Source: Streptomyces monomycini (GTDB lineage: Bacteria; Actinomycetota; Actinomycetes; Streptomycetales; Streptomycetaceae). Taken from it: 64,000 nucleotides of DNA. Below, piece by piece: positions 27,316-36,252 of the stretch. The stretch covers positions 1 through 64,000 of the forward strand of contig NZ_JAFIQY010000047.1 in the NCBI RefSeq assembly GCF_022271435.1, given 5' to 3'. The first letter of the stretch is position 1. Each line of letters opens with the position of its first letter. The notes beneath the pieces are model-generated. The model was given only the letters and a program-made list of their open reading frames with translations, did not search any database and had not been told where the DNA came from. Both the position numbers and the translations under genes were made by a program.

Positions 27316-28454
27316 CGGCGCTTGCCCGACGGGCGGCCGCGGCCGCGGTTGCGGGACGCGGGCTGGTTGCGCTGGCCGACCATGCTGCCGGCCGCGTCCT
27401 CGTCGGACTCCGCGTCCTGGGGCAGGTCCTCGTCCCCGGCGTCCTGCGCGGTCTCCTGCTGCTCGGGCGCGTCGGCCTTGGCGGCGGCCGCGGCGCGCTT
27501 CGCGCGCACCCGCTTGGCCAGCGCCTTCATCGCCGGGTCGCGCTCCTTGAAGTCGGCGACCAGCGGGGTCGCGATGAAGATCGAGGAGTACGCGCCGGCC
27601 GCGAGGCCGACGAACAGGGCGAGCGAGATGTCGTTGAGCATCCCGGCGCCGAGCACACCGCCACCGACGAAGAGCAGTCCGGCGACCGGCAGCAGCGCCA
27701 CGACCGTGGTGTTGATGGAGCGCACCAGGGTCGAGTTGATACTGCGGTTGGCCAGTTCGCTGTAGGTGAAGCGGGTCTGCTTCCCGATGTCCTTCGACGC
27801 TTCCTTGAGGCTGTCGAAGACCACGACGGTGTCGTAGAGGGAGTAACCGAGGATCGTCAGCAGACCGATGACGGTGCCCGGGGTGACCTCGAAGCCGACC
27901 AGCGCGTACACGCCGACCGTGATCGTGAGGTCGTGGATCAGCGCGATCAGGGCCGCCAGCGCCATTCTCCACTCGAAGGCGATGGCGAGGTAGATCACCA
28001 CCAGGATCATGAAGATCCCCAGGCCCAGCCAGGCCTTGTTGGCGATCTCCTCACCCCAGCTGGGGCCCACGAGCTGGGTGTTGATGTCCTTGACCGGGAC
28101 GTCCAGGTCCTTGGCCAGGGCCTCCTGCACCGGCAGCGACTGCTGGGTGTCCAGCTCGCTGATCTGGATGCGCAGGCCGCCGTTGCCGAGCTTCTGGACG
28201 GTGGCCTGGTGGCCCTCCGCCGCGGCCTCGGCCTTGTGCTCCGCCTCCGTCGCGGAGACGGACGTCTTCGGAGTGGTGAAGACCGCGCCGCCGGAGAACT
28301 CGATGCCCATGTTCAGGCCGCGCACCGCCAGGCCGACGATGGCCGTGATGGTGATCAGGATCGAGATGCCGTACCAGATCTTCCGCTTGCCGATGAAGTC
28401 GTAACCGACCTCACCGCGGTAGAGCCGGGCGCCGATGTTGCCGAGCTTCGACAT
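27312..28454 (-). CDS. secF: Protein translocase subunit SecF
   Basis: SecF works with SecD to use the proton motive force in late protein export. The 380-residue protein has six membrane segments. The first is YGISILITITAIVGLAVRG, then GIEFSGGAVFTTP (the conserved RG.(E/D)F.GG region), and the C-terminal helices including TVGVYALVGFEVTPGTVIGLLTILGYSLYDTVVVFD. The C-terminus is a long charged Asp/Glu/Ala tail (KADAPEQQETAQDAGDEDLP...) ending Arg-rich. The ATG is one base after the secD stop. Confidence 0.96.
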   Translation of the reverse strand: MSKLGNIGARLYRGEVGYDFIGKRKIWYGISILITITAIVGLAVRGLNMGIEFSGGAVFTTPKTSVSATEAEHKAEAAAEGHQATVQKLGNGGLRIQISELDTQQSLPVQEALAKDLDVPVKDINTQLVGPSWGEEIANKAWLGLGIFMILVVIYLAIAFEWRMALAALIALIHDLTITVGVYALVGFEVTPGTVIGLLTILGYSLYDTVVVFDSLKEASKDIGKQTRFTYSELANRSINSTLVRSINTTVVALLPVAGLLFVGGGVLGAGMLNDISLALFVGLAAGAYSSIFIATPLVADFKERDPAMKALAKRVRAKRAAAAAKADAPEQQETAQDAGDEDLPQDAESDEDAAGSMVGQRNQPASRNRGRGRPSGKRR

Positions 28455-28455
28455 C

Positions 28456-30228
28456 TCACGCCTCCTTCGTCTCGATGGGGGCGGTGGTACGACGACGGCG
28501 CAGCGGCGGCTTGGCACCCAGGCGCTTGGGGTCCAGACCGGACCACGGGTGGCCGTTGGCGAAGAACTTGCGCCGGGCCAGCAGCGTCATCAGCGGCTTG
28601 GTGAAGAAGAAGACCACCACGACGTCGAGGAGGGTGGTCAGGCCCAGCGTGAACGCGAAGCCCTTCACCTTGCCGACGGTGACGATGAACAGCACGAACG
28701 CGGCCAGGAACGACACGAAGTCGGAGACCAGGATCGTGCGCCGGGCCCGCGGCCAGCCGCGCTCGACGGCCGGGCGCAGCGTGCGGCCCTCGCGGATCTC
28801 GTCCCGGATGCGTTCGAAGTAGACGATGAAGGAGTCGGCCGTGATGCCGATGGCAACGATGGCGCCGCACACGGCCGGCAGGTTCAGCGCGAAGCCGATG
28901 GCCGGGCCCAGCAGCGTCATGATCGCGTACGTGAGGATCGCGGAGACCGCGAGGCTCGCCAGCGCGACCAGCGCCAGACCGCGGTAGTAGGCGACCAGGT
29001 AGACGATGACCAGCGCGAGGCCGATGGCGCCCGCGATCAGGCCCGCCTGGAGCTGCTCGCCGCCGAGTGCCGCGGTGACCGTGGTCTCGTCGGCGATCTT
29101 GAAGGAGAGCGGCAGGGCGCCGTAGGACAGCATGTTCGCCAGGTCCTCGGCGGTCTGCTGGGTGAAGCCGCCGGAGATGGTGGCGCTGCCGCCGTTGAGC
29201 TGCTGGCTGACCCGTGGGTCGGAGACGACCGCGCCGTCCAGCACGATGGCGAACTGGTTCTGCGGCTGGGTCTTGGCGGCCAGCTTGCCGGTGATGTCGG
29301 CGAACTTCTTGCCGCCGGTGCCGGTGAAGTCCATCTGGACGATCCAGCCCTGGCCCTGCTGGCTGTCGAAGACCGCGGAGGCGTCCTTGACGTCGGTGCC
29401 CTCGACCGCGACCGGGCCCAGCACGTACTTCTGCGAGCCGTCGTCCTTGCAGGCCACGACCGGGTCGGTCGGCTTGACGCCGGCCGCCTTCTCACCGGCC
29501 TGCGCGCGCAGCTTGTCGGTGGAGCAGTCCAGGTCGGCGAGCTGCTTCTGCAGCGCGGCCGGGATCTCGTCGGCGCCGGTGGACGGCTGCGGGGTGTCCT
29601 TCGGCGCGGGCGTGCTGCTGCCGGACGCCTTCGGCGGGTCGGACGGGTCCTTCTTCAGCGCGCTGGTCACGGCGCGGCCCTGGGCCGTGGAGGTGGGCGT
29701 CGGCTTCGTGGAGGGCTTGTCGCCCTCCTTGCCGTCGTCCTTCCCGTCCTTCTTGCCGTCGTCACCCTTGCCGCTCGCGGAGGGGGTGGGGCTCGGGCTG
29801 GTCGACGGCGTCTTCGTACCGGCGGTGGTGGTCAGCACCGGCCGGAACCCGAGCTGAGCGGTGGTACCGACCTGCTGGCGGGCCTGTTTCGCGTCCGTCC
29901 CCTTGGGGATGTTGACGACGATGTGGTTGGTGCCCTGGGTCTGGACCTCGGCCTCGGACACACCGAGCCCGTTGACACGCCGCTCCATGATGCCCGCGGC
30001 GGTGTTCATGTTGGTCTCGTTGATCGCGTTGGGCTTGCCGGGCTGGTTACGGGCTTCCAGCGTGAAGCTCGTACCGCCGGCGAGGTCGATGCCCAGCCGG
30101 GGCGTCGAGGTGCCGGAGAGGAACATCCCGCCGACCAGCGCCACCATGGCGATCAAGATCAGGACCAGGGTGCGCCCCGGCCTTCCCTGGCCCCCAGGAG
30201 ACCTGCGGCCCTTTTTCGGTGCTGCCAC
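28456..30228 (-). CDS. secD: Protein translocase subunit SecD with a low-complexity insert
   Basis: The 590-residue protein has the first helix LVLILIAMVALVGGMFLSG, the conserved GIDLAGGTSFTLEA, the P1 head domain, and the C-terminal five-helix block with GAALPL-type motif (SYGALPLSFKI), GLIAGAIGLALVIVYLVAYYRG and the TADSFIVYFERIRDEIREG motif. The P1 domain holds a long unstructured insert of Ser/Thr/Pro and Lys/Asp/Gly (about residues 125-230, PSTSPSPTPSASGKGDD and KKDGKDDGKEGDK...). The start is GTG (VAAPKKGRRS) after a weak GGGAG site; the in-frame frame further upstream runs antisense to nothing and crosses a strong hairpin, so I rejected it. Confidence 0.95.
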   Translation of the reverse strand: MAAPKKGRRSPGGQGRPGRTLVLILIAMVALVGGMFLSGTSTPRLGIDLAGGTSFTLEARNQPGKPNAINETNMNTAAGIMERRVNGLGVSEAEVQTQGTNHIVVNIPKGTDAKQARQQVGTTAQLGFRPVLTTTAGTKTPSTSPSPTPSASGKGDDGKKDGKDDGKEGDKPSTKPTPTSTAQGRAVTSALKKDPSDPPKASGSSTPAPKDTPQPSTGADEIPAALQKQLADLDCSTDKLRAQAGEKAAGVKPTDPVVACKDDGSQKYVLGPVAVEGTDVKDASAVFDSQQGQGWIVQMDFTGTGGKKFADITGKLAAKTQPQNQFAIVLDGAVVSDPRVSQQLNGGSATISGGFTQQTAEDLANMLSYGALPLSFKIADETTVTAALGGEQLQAGLIAGAIGLALVIVYLVAYYRGLALVALASLAVSAILTYAIMTLLGPAIGFALNLPAVCGAIVAIGITADSFIVYFERIRDEIREGRTLRPAVERGWPRARRTILVSDFVSFLAAFVLFIVTVGKVKGFAFTLGLTTLLDVVVVFFFTKPLMTLLARRKFFANGHPWSGLDPKRLGAKPPLRRRRTTAPIETKEA

Positions 30229-30325
30229 CTTCTCGTATCTCCCTGTCCAACCGCCCGGCTCGGTGCCTGCCGAGCGGCCACGAAGTGTAGTGGGGACGTG
30301 CCCCCGCCGGAGCCTAAACCGTCCC

Positions 30326-30365
30326 GGAACCGCGGTGCACCGCTCGAAGGGTGCTCCGCGGTTCC
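30326..30365 (-). other. Stable hairpin in the yajC-secD intergenic region
   Basis: GGAACCGCGG (30326-30335) pairs with CCGCGGTTCC (30356-30365); after one mismatch five more inner pairs form (GCACC with GGTGC). It sits 98 bases upstream of the secD start and only 13 bases past the yajC stop. It could terminate or attenuate transcription between yajC and secD, or stabilise processed ends. Confidence 0.6.
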
Positions 30366-30377
30366 GTCGGGGCGGGG

Positions 30378-30950
30378 CTACTTCGCGTCGGCGCCGCCGT
30401 CCTTCTTCTCGACCTGGTCGGCCTTGTCGGCCTGCGCACCGCTCTTGGCGCCCTCGGCGGCCTCGGCACCGGCCGCGTCCTCGGCCTTCCCGGCGTCCTT
30501 CGTGTCGGCGGCGGGCTCGCTCTTGGCGAGGTCGGCCTTCGGCGACTTGTCCAGGTTCGCGGGCTTGCCGGCGGCGTCGGCCTGCTCGTCCGCGGCGGCC
30601 ACGGCCGGGGTGCCCTCGGTCAGCGAGGAGGCGTCGTCCGGCACGACCGCGCCGTCCTTGCCCGCCTCGGCACCGTCGAGGATGCGGTTGTACTCCTCGT
30701 CCGGGAGGACCGCGCCGACCGCGTTCTTGGCGTAGAGGGCGTGCACGCCGGGGGCCACCTCCAGGAGGACGGTGTCGTCGTGGATCTCCTTGACGGTGGC
30801 ATACATGCCCCCAATCGTCCGGACGCCGGTGCCGGGCTGCATATCGTCGCGCATCTGCGCGGCCGCCTGCTGCTTCTTCTTGGCGGACCGGGTCATCAGG
30901 AACATGGCCCCGATGAGGACGATGAAGGGGAGGAGAGTCACGATACTCAC
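30378..30950 (-). CDS. yajC: Preprotein translocase subunit YajC
   Basis: YajC is the small accessory subunit of the SecDF complex. The 190-residue protein has an N-terminal transmembrane helix (IVTLLPFIVLIGAMFLMT), the cytoplasmic RSAKKKQQAAAQMRDDMQPGTGVRTIGGMYATVKEI region and the core VLLEVAPGVHALYAKNAVGAVL. The C-terminal half is an Ala/Asp/Lys-rich acidic tail, making it longer than the usual 100-110 residues. The start is GTG with GAAGGA about 10 bases upstream. It is likely the first gene of yajC-secD-secF-apt. Confidence 0.94.
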   Translation of the reverse strand: MSIVTLLPFIVLIGAMFLMTRSAKKKQQAAAQMRDDMQPGTGVRTIGGMYATVKEIHDDTVLLEVAPGVHALYAKNAVGAVLPDEEYNRILDGAEAGKDGAVVPDDASSLTEGTPAVAAADEQADAAGKPANLDKSPKADLAKSEPAADTKDAGKAEDAAGAEAAEGAKSGAQADKADQVEKKDGGADAK

Positions 30951-31112
30951 GGGACGAAAATCCTTCGCACGACCGCAAGTCCGCGGTCTGATATACGGGG
31001 GTGGGAATGCCGGACCATACGGTCGGCATCGGCGGAGTCTAAGCGAGTCCGCACCGGTGGAACAACGCCCAGCATGGCACCGCAGTTCCTGACCCGGCGA
31101 GTCCCCGCGCCG

Positions 31113-32213
31113 TCACGTCCCGAAGAGCCCCTGCTGTCCGGCTCCCCTCGCCTGCTGCTGAGGCGGTGTCAGGCCCATGTGGGTCCATGCGGCGGGGGTG
31201 GCGATCCGGCCACGGGGCGTACGGGCGAGCAGGCCCTCGCGTACGAGGAACGGCTCGGCGACCTCCTCGACGGTCTCACGTTCCTCCCCCACGGCGACCG
31301 CCAGGGTGGACAGGCCCACCGGCCCGCCGCCGAACAGTTTGAGCAGCGCGGTGAGGACCGCGCGGTCCAGGCGGTCGAGGCCGCGGGCGTCGACCTCGTA
31401 GACGTCCAGGGCCTGCGCCGCGGTCTCCCTGGTGATCACACCGTCCGCCTTGACCTGCGCGTAGTCGCGGACGCGGCGCAGCAGGCGGTTGGCGATGCGC
31501 GGGGTGCCGCGGGAGCGCCCGGCGATCTCCGCGGCGCCCTCGGCCTCTATGTGCACGTCGAGCAGCCCGGCGGAGCGGTGGATGACGCGCTCCAGTTCGC
31601 CGGGGGCGTAGAACTCCATGTGGCCGGTGAAGCCGAAGCGGTCGCGCAGCGGCGGGGGCAGCAGGCCGGCCCGGGTGGTGGCGCCGACCAGGGTGAAGGG
31701 CGGCAGCTCCAGGGGGATGGCGGTGGCGCCGGGGCCCTTGCCGACGATGACGTCGACGCGGAAGTCCTCCATGGCCATGTAGAGCATCTCCTCGGCGGGC
31801 CGGGACATCCGGTGGATCTCGTCGAGGAAGAGCACCTCGCCCTCCTGGAGCGAGGACAGGATCGCGGCCAGGTCGCCGGCGTGCTGGATGGCGGGGCCCG
31901 AGGTGATGCGGATCGGGGCGCCCATCTCGGCGGCGATGATCATGGAGAGGGTGGTCTTGCCGAGGCCGGGGGCGCCGGAGAGCAGGACGTGGTCGGCGGT
32001 GGCGCCCCGGGCGCGGGCCGCGCGCAGGACCAGGTCGAGCTGCTCGCGCACCCGCTCCTGGCCGACGAACTCCTCAAGGTCCTTGGGGCGCAGCGCGGCC
32101 TCGACCGCGGTGTCCTCGCCGTCCGCGTCGGACCCCACCAGCCGGTCGGGCCACTCGGCCGTGCCGCCCGGGGGCGGTCCGGCCGCGGTCTCGGTGGGCT
32201 CGTCCCAGTTCAC
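31113..32213 (-). CDS. ruvB: Holliday junction branch migration helicase RuvB
   Basis: RuvB is the AAA+ motor that drives branch migration. The 366-residue protein has DLEEFVGQERVREQL, Walker A SGAPGLGKTTL, Walker B EVLFLDEIHRMSRPAEE, sensor 1 TLVGATTRAGLLPPPLRDRFGF, the arginine of SRGTPRIANRLLRRVRDYA and the C-terminal winged helix (FLVREGLLARTPRGR). I placed the start at GTG 32213 (VNWDEPTET), with GAGG 9 bases upstream; the GTG at 32228 is an alternative that adds five residues. A 124-base gap separates it from ruvA. Confidence 0.96.
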   Translation of the reverse strand: MNWDEPTETAAGPPPGGTAEWPDRLVGSDADGEDTAVEAALRPKDLEEFVGQERVREQLDLVLRAARARGATADHVLLSGAPGLGKTTLSMIIAAEMGAPIRITSGPAIQHAGDLAAILSSLQEGEVLFLDEIHRMSRPAEEMLYMAMEDFRVDVIVGKGPGATAIPLELPPFTLVGATTRAGLLPPPLRDRFGFTGHMEFYAPGELERVIHRSAGLLDVHIEAEGAAEIAGRSRGTPRIANRLLRRVRDYAQVKADGVITRETAAQALDVYEVDARGLDRLDRAVLTALLKLFGGGPVGLSTLAVAVGEERETVEEVAEPFLVREGLLARTPRGRIATPAAWTHMGLTPPQQQARGAGQQGLFGT

Positions 32214-32337
32214 TGCGTCCTGCCTCACGTGGTCGTACCGGCCGGGTCGGCCGGCTGCGCGTCGCGCTTCTTACGGGGGTGGCCTGCCGTACGGGCCCGG
32301 GCCGGGCGGCCGGGGACCGCTTCCCGCCGCACCGGGC

Positions 32338-32958
32338 TCACCGTGCCCGGTTCAGCGTCTGGAGGGCGGCCCTGAGCAGCTGCGACACCTGCGGTGTGCC
32401 GCCCTCGGCGACCGCCGCCTCGGCCTGCGGCGCGACCGCGGACACCGCCTCGTCGGCCTCCCGGGTCGCGTACCCGAGGCCGATCAGCGCGGCGTGCAGC
32501 TGGTTGCCCCACCCGGCCGTCACGGCACTGCCGACGCCCGCGCCGCCCGTACCGAGGGGTGCGCCGAGCCGGTCCTTCAGCTCCAGCAGGAGCTTCTGGG
32601 CGCCCTTCTTGCCGATGCCGGGCACGGCCGTGAGCGTCTTCTCGTCACCGTTGGCGACGGCGAGCCGCAGCGTGTCCGGGGAGTGCACCGCGAGCATGGC
32701 CTGGGCGAGCCGCGGCCCTACCCCGCCGGCGGTCTGCAGCAGTTCGAACGTCTGCCGCTCGTCGTCGTCGGCGAAGCCGTACAGGGTGAGCGAGTCCTCC
32801 CGTACGACGAGGGAGGTGGCCAGTTTGGCCTGCTGGCCGATGCGCAGCCCGGACAGGGTGCCCGGCGTGCACTGCACGGCCATGCCGATGCCGCCCACCT
32901 CCACGACGGCGGTGTCCGGGGCCAGGGCCGCGACCGGGCCGGAGACGAAGGCGATCAT
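32338..32958 (-). CDS. ruvA: Holliday junction DNA-binding protein RuvA
   Basis: RuvA tetramers bind four-way junctions and load RuvB. The 206-residue protein has the OB-fold start MIAFVSGPVAALAPDTAVVEVGGIG, LYGFADDDERQTFELLQTAGGVGPRLAQAMLA and the second helix-hairpin-helix AVPGIGKKGAQKLLLELKDRLG, then a flexible linker and the RuvB-binding domain LIGLGYATREADEAVSAV. The ATG overlaps the ruvC stop (ATGA). Confidence 0.96.
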   Translation of the reverse strand: MIAFVSGPVAALAPDTAVVEVGGIGMAVQCTPGTLSGLRIGQQAKLATSLVVREDSLTLYGFADDDERQTFELLQTAGGVGPRLAQAMLAVHSPDTLRLAVANGDEKTLTAVPGIGKKGAQKLLLELKDRLGAPLGTGGAGVGSAVTAGWGNQLHAALIGLGYATREADEAVSAVAPQAEAAVAEGGTPQVSQLLRAALQTLNRAR

Positions 32959-33581
32959 CGGGTGGTGCCCTTCTGGGGTGTCCCGGGCCGCGGCCCGGGT
33001 GCGCGTGCGGGAGTACGTCGGACGGGAGCGGGCGCGGGGCGGGTGCGGGCGGCCGCCTGCGCCTGCTGGAGCCGGTTGGCGGCGTGCGCCTGCTGGAGGC
33101 GGTTGACGGCGGGCGCGCGCCAGATGTGGCAGATGGCCAGCGCCAGCGCGTCGGCCGCGTCCGCCGGCTTGGGCGGGGCGTCCAGCCGCAGCAGCCGGGT
33201 GACCATCGCGCCGACCTGCGCCTTGTCGGCACGGCCCGACCCGGTCACGGCGGCCTTGACCTCACTGGGCGTGTGCAGCGCGACGGGCAGTCCGCGGCGC
33301 GCGGCGCACAGCATGGCGACCGCGCTGGCCTGGGCGGTGCCCATGACCGTACGGACGTTGTGCTGGCTGAAGACGCGCTCGACGGCGACGCAGTCGGGCC
33401 GCTGCTCGTCGAGCCACTCCTCGATACCGCGCTCGATGAGCACCAGGCGGTGCGCGATGTCCGCGTCGGCGGGCGTCCGTACGACGCCGACGCCGGCCAT
33501 CGTCAGCGGGCGGCCCGCGACACCGTCGACCACACCGACACCGCAGCGTGTCAGCCCCGGGTCCACGCCCAGCACCTTCAT
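32955..33581 (-). CDS. ruvC: Crossover junction endodeoxyribonuclease RuvC
   Basis: RuvC cuts Holliday junctions. The first catalytic Asp is in VLGVDPGLTRCG, then Glu in VAVERVFSQHNVRTVMG and Asp residues in PADAADALALAICHIW. At 208 residues it is about 25-35 longer than usual because of a C-terminal tail with a tandem duplication (NRLQQAHAA then NRLQQAQAA) followed by a Pro/Ala/Arg-rich segment. It leads ruvC-ruvA-ruvB, all on the minus strand and coupled at the first junction. Confidence 0.96.
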   Translation of the reverse strand: MKVLGVDPGLTRCGVGVVDGVAGRPLTMAGVGVVRTPADADIAHRLVLIERGIEEWLDEQRPDCVAVERVFSQHNVRTVMGTAQASAVAMLCAARRGLPVALHTPSEVKAAVTGSGRADKAQVGAMVTRLLRLDAPPKPADAADALALAICHIWRAPAVNRLQQAHAANRLQQAQAAARTRPAPAPVRRTPARAPGPRPGTPQKGTTR

Positions 33582-33673
33582 CGCCGCTCCCCCACTTCTC
33601 CCCTTGGTCCAACCGTCTCCACGGGCCTCGACCCGCTGATCAGCACAGTATCCGCTGCCACTGACAACGCAGG

Positions 33674-33706
33674 ACGGGCCGGCGGGGTGTGTCCCCGCCG
33701 GCCCGT
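33674..33706 (-). terminator. Terminator between the yebC gene and ruvC
   Basis: A perfect 14-bp stem (ACGGGCCGGCGGGG and its complement) with loop TGTGT lies 22 bases past the yebC stop and upstream of ruvC. Confidence 0.8.
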
Positions 33707-33728
33707 CACCGCCGCAGCTGACCGCCGG

Positions 33729-34481
33729 TCAGGCGTCGACCTTCGCCATGACCTCGTCGGACACGTCGAAGTTGGCGAAGACGTTCTGCACGTCGTCGCT
33801 GTCCTCCAGCGCGTCGACCAGCTTGAAGATCTTGCGGGCGCCCTCTTCGTCCAGCTCGACCTGCATGGTCGGCACGAAGTTGGTGTCGGCCGAGTCGTAG
33901 TCGATGCCCTCCTTCTGGAGAGCGGTGCGGACCGCGACCAGGTCGGTGGCCTCGCTGAGCACCTCGAAGGACTCACCGAGGTCGTTGACCTCCTCGGCAC
34001 CCGCGTCCAGGACCGCGCCGAGCACGTCGTCCTCGGACAGCTCGCCCTTGGGGACGATCACCACGCCCTTGCGGTGGAACAGGTACGAGACCGAGCCGGG
34101 GTCGGCCATCGAGCCGCCGTTGCGGGTCATGGCGACCCGGACGTCCGAGGCGGCGCGGTTGCGGTTGTCGGTGAGGCACTCGATGAGCACCGCGACACCG
34201 TTGGGGCCGTAACCCTCGTACATGATCGTCTCGTAGTCGGCGCCGCCCGCCTCAAGACCGGCGCCGCGCTTGACCGCGGAGTCGATGTTCTTGTTCGGTA
34301 CCGAGCTCTTCTTCGCCTTCTGGATGGCGTCGAAGAGGGTCGGGTTGCCCTCGACGTCGGCGCCGCCGGTGCGCGCCGCGACCTCGATGTTCTTGATCAG
34401 CTTCGCGAAGAGCTTGCCGCGCTTGGCGTCGATCACGGCCTTCTTGTGCTTCGTCGTAGCCCATTTAGAGTGGCCGGACAT
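33729..34481 (-). CDS. YebC/PmpR family protein
   Basis: This 250-residue protein begins MSGHSKWATTKHKKAVIDAKRGKLFAKLIKNIEVAAR and contains NPTLFDAIQKAKKSSVPNKNIDSAVKRG, YEGYGPNGVAVLIECLTDNRNRAASDVR and FVPTMQVELDEEGARKIFKLVDALEDSDDVQNV, the full family signature. The family includes DNA-binding regulators and, more recently, factors helping ribosomes at proline stretches; which applies here is not shown. The ATG at 34481 is the family start; the longer frame is not conserved. As I recall, yebC is commonly found beside ruvC. Confidence 0.96.
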   Translation of the reverse strand: MSGHSKWATTKHKKAVIDAKRGKLFAKLIKNIEVAARTGGADVEGNPTLFDAIQKAKKSSVPNKNIDSAVKRGAGLEAGGADYETIMYEGYGPNGVAVLIECLTDNRNRAASDVRVAMTRNGGSMADPGSVSYLFHRKGVVIVPKGELSEDDVLGAVLDAGAEEVNDLGESFEVLSEATDLVAVRTALQKEGIDYDSADTNFVPTMQVELDEEGARKIFKLVDALEDSDDVQNVFANFDVSDEVMAKVDA

Positions 34482-34547
34482 CCGCCTGTCTCCTTCGCGT
34501 AACCAGGTTGAGAAACGAACGCCACAGATCCTACCGGGACGGGGTCG

Positions 34548-34569
34548 GGCCGCCGCACACACGGCGGCC
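34548..34569 (-). terminator. Terminator downstream of pdxT
   Basis: GGCCGCCG and CGGCGGCC pair around a 6-base loop 14 bases beyond the pdxT stop. Confidence 0.5.
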
Positions 34570-34583
34570 GGCCCCCGGCACCA

Positions 34584-35171
34584 CTACGCGCCGCGCACCA
34601 TGTCGACGAAGTACGCGTGCACCCGATGATCACCGGTGAGCTCCGGATGGAAGGACGTGGCAAGGACGTTACCCTGCCGGACCGCCACCGTGTGCCCGCC
34701 GTACGACGCCAGCACCTCGACGGCGGCCCCCGTCGACTCCACCCAGGGCGCCCGGATGAAGACGCCCTGCACCGCGCCGCCCCCGATTCCGGCCATCTCG
34801 ACCGCCGCCTCGAACGACTCGTTCTGCCGCCCGAAGGCGTTACGGCGCACGATCATGTCGATGCCGCCCAGCGTCTCCTGGTCGGCGCGGCCGTCCAGCA
34901 GCTTGTCGGCCAGCATGATCATGCCCGCGCAGGTCCCGTAAACCGGCTTGCCCGACCCGACGAACGCCCGTAGCGGCTCCAGCATCCCGAAGACCACCGC
35001 CAGCTTCGACATGGTCGTCGACTCGCCGCCCGGTATGACCAGACCGTCCAGATCATCCAGCTCTTCGGGCCGGCGCACCGGCCTGGCCAGGGCGTCCGCC
35101 GTGGCCAGCGCCGTCAGATGCTCGCGCACGTCGCCCTGGAGGGCCAGCACGCCGATGGTGGGGGTACTCAT
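34584..35171 (-). CDS. pdxT: Pyridoxal 5'-phosphate synthase, glutaminase subunit PdxT
   Basis: PdxT releases ammonia from glutamine and passes it to PdxS. The 195-residue class I glutamine amidotransferase has GVLALQGDVREHL, LVIPGGESTTMSKL, the nucleophile loop PVYGTCAGMIMLAD (Cys) and the His/Glu pair in ATSFHPELTGDHRVHAYF. The start ATG gives MSTPTIGVL; the longer open frame lies antisense to nothing recognisable. It follows pdxS by 55 bases. Confidence 0.96.
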   Translation of the reverse strand: MSTPTIGVLALQGDVREHLTALATADALARPVRRPEELDDLDGLVIPGGESTTMSKLAVVFGMLEPLRAFVGSGKPVYGTCAGMIMLADKLLDGRADQETLGGIDMIVRRNAFGRQNESFEAAVEMAGIGGGAVQGVFIRAPWVESTGAAVEVLASYGGHTVAVRQGNVLATSFHPELTGDHRVHAYFVDMVRGA

Positions 35172-35226
35172 CCGTCCGTCGTTCTCCCGCTCGCCGTCTT
35201 CGCGCCCTCGGCGCCCGTCCGCCCGC

Positions 35227-36156
35227 TCACCAGCCGCGGTTGGCGTAGCGCTCCGCCTCGGGCAGGGTGTCGCAGTTGATGCCGACCATGGCCTCGCCCA
35301 GGTTGCGCGAGACGTCCGCGACGACCTTCGGGTCGTCGTAGAAGGTGGTGGCCTTGACGATGGCGGCAGCGCGCTTGGCCGGGTCGCCGGACTTGAAGAT
35401 GCCGGACCCCACGAAGACACCCTCGGCACCGAGCTGGCGCATCAGCGCGGCGTCGGCCGGGGTCGCCACACCACCGGCGGAGAACAGCACGACCGGCAGC
35501 TTGCCCAGCTCGGCGACCTCCTTGACCAGCTCGTAAGGCGCGCGCAGCTCCTTCGCGGCGGCGAACAGCTCGTTGTTGTCACAGCCGCGCAGCTTGGCGA
35601 TCTCGCCCTTGATCTGCCGCAGGTGACGCACCGCCTCGACGACGTTGCCGGTGCCGGCCTCGCCCTTCGAGCGGATCATGGCCGCGCCCTCGGCGATACG
35701 GCGCAGCGCCTCGCCCAGGTTGGTGGCACCGCACACGAACGGCGTGGTGAACGCCCACTTGTCGGAGTGGTTGACCTCGTCGGCCGGGGTCAGCACCTCG
35801 GACTCGTCGATGTAGTCGACGCCGAGGGACTGCAGCACCTGCGCCTCGACGAAGTGGCCGATCCGCGACTTGGCCATGACCGGGATGGAGACCGCCTCGA
35901 TGATCCCGTCGATCATGTCCGGGTCGGACATCCGGGCCACCCCGCCGTCCTTGCGGATGTCCGCGGGCACCCGCTCCAGGGCCATCACCGCGACGGCACC
36001 GGCGTCCTCGGCGATCTTCGCTTCCTCCGGCGTGACGACATCCATGATCACGCCGCCCTTGAGCTGCTCGGCCATGCCGCGCTTGACGCGGGCGGTACCG
36101 GTCTCGGGGTTCCCGGCGGGAGCGGTGGCAGACGTGGCGTTCGGCGTGCTGGACAC
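35227..36156 (-). CDS. pdxS: Pyridoxal 5'-phosphate synthase, synthase subunit PdxS
   Basis: PdxS builds PLP from ribose 5-phosphate, glyceraldehyde 3-phosphate and ammonia. The 309-residue (beta/alpha)8 barrel has VKRGMAEQLKGGVIMDVVTPEEAKIAEDAGAVAVMALERVPADIR, IPVMAKSRIGHFVEAQ and VNHSDKWAFTTPFVCGATNLGEALRRI, and the phosphate-binding FSAGGVATPADAALM and GVFVGSGIF. The GTG start (VSSTPNATSATAP) has GAGGT five bases upstream, preferred over the GTG 12 bases earlier. It is the first gene of pdxS-pdxT. Confidence 0.97.
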   Translation of the reverse strand: MSSTPNATSATAPAGNPETGTARVKRGMAEQLKGGVIMDVVTPEEAKIAEDAGAVAVMALERVPADIRKDGGVARMSDPDMIDGIIEAVSIPVMAKSRIGHFVEAQVLQSLGVDYIDESEVLTPADEVNHSDKWAFTTPFVCGATNLGEALRRIAEGAAMIRSKGEAGTGNVVEAVRHLRQIKGEIAKLRGCDNNELFAAAKELRAPYELVKEVAELGKLPVVLFSAGGVATPADAALMRQLGAEGVFVGSGIFKSGDPAKRAAAIVKATTFYDDPKVVADVSRNLGEAMVGINCDTLPEAERYANRGW

Positions 36157-36252
36157 GGTAGACCTCACTAAGTGCGGGCGGATGGACTCCGCCGCCCACA
36201 CAACCGTTTGCCCCGCGCGGCTGAAAAGGGCCAATCGGAAGGCAGTGGCTCG

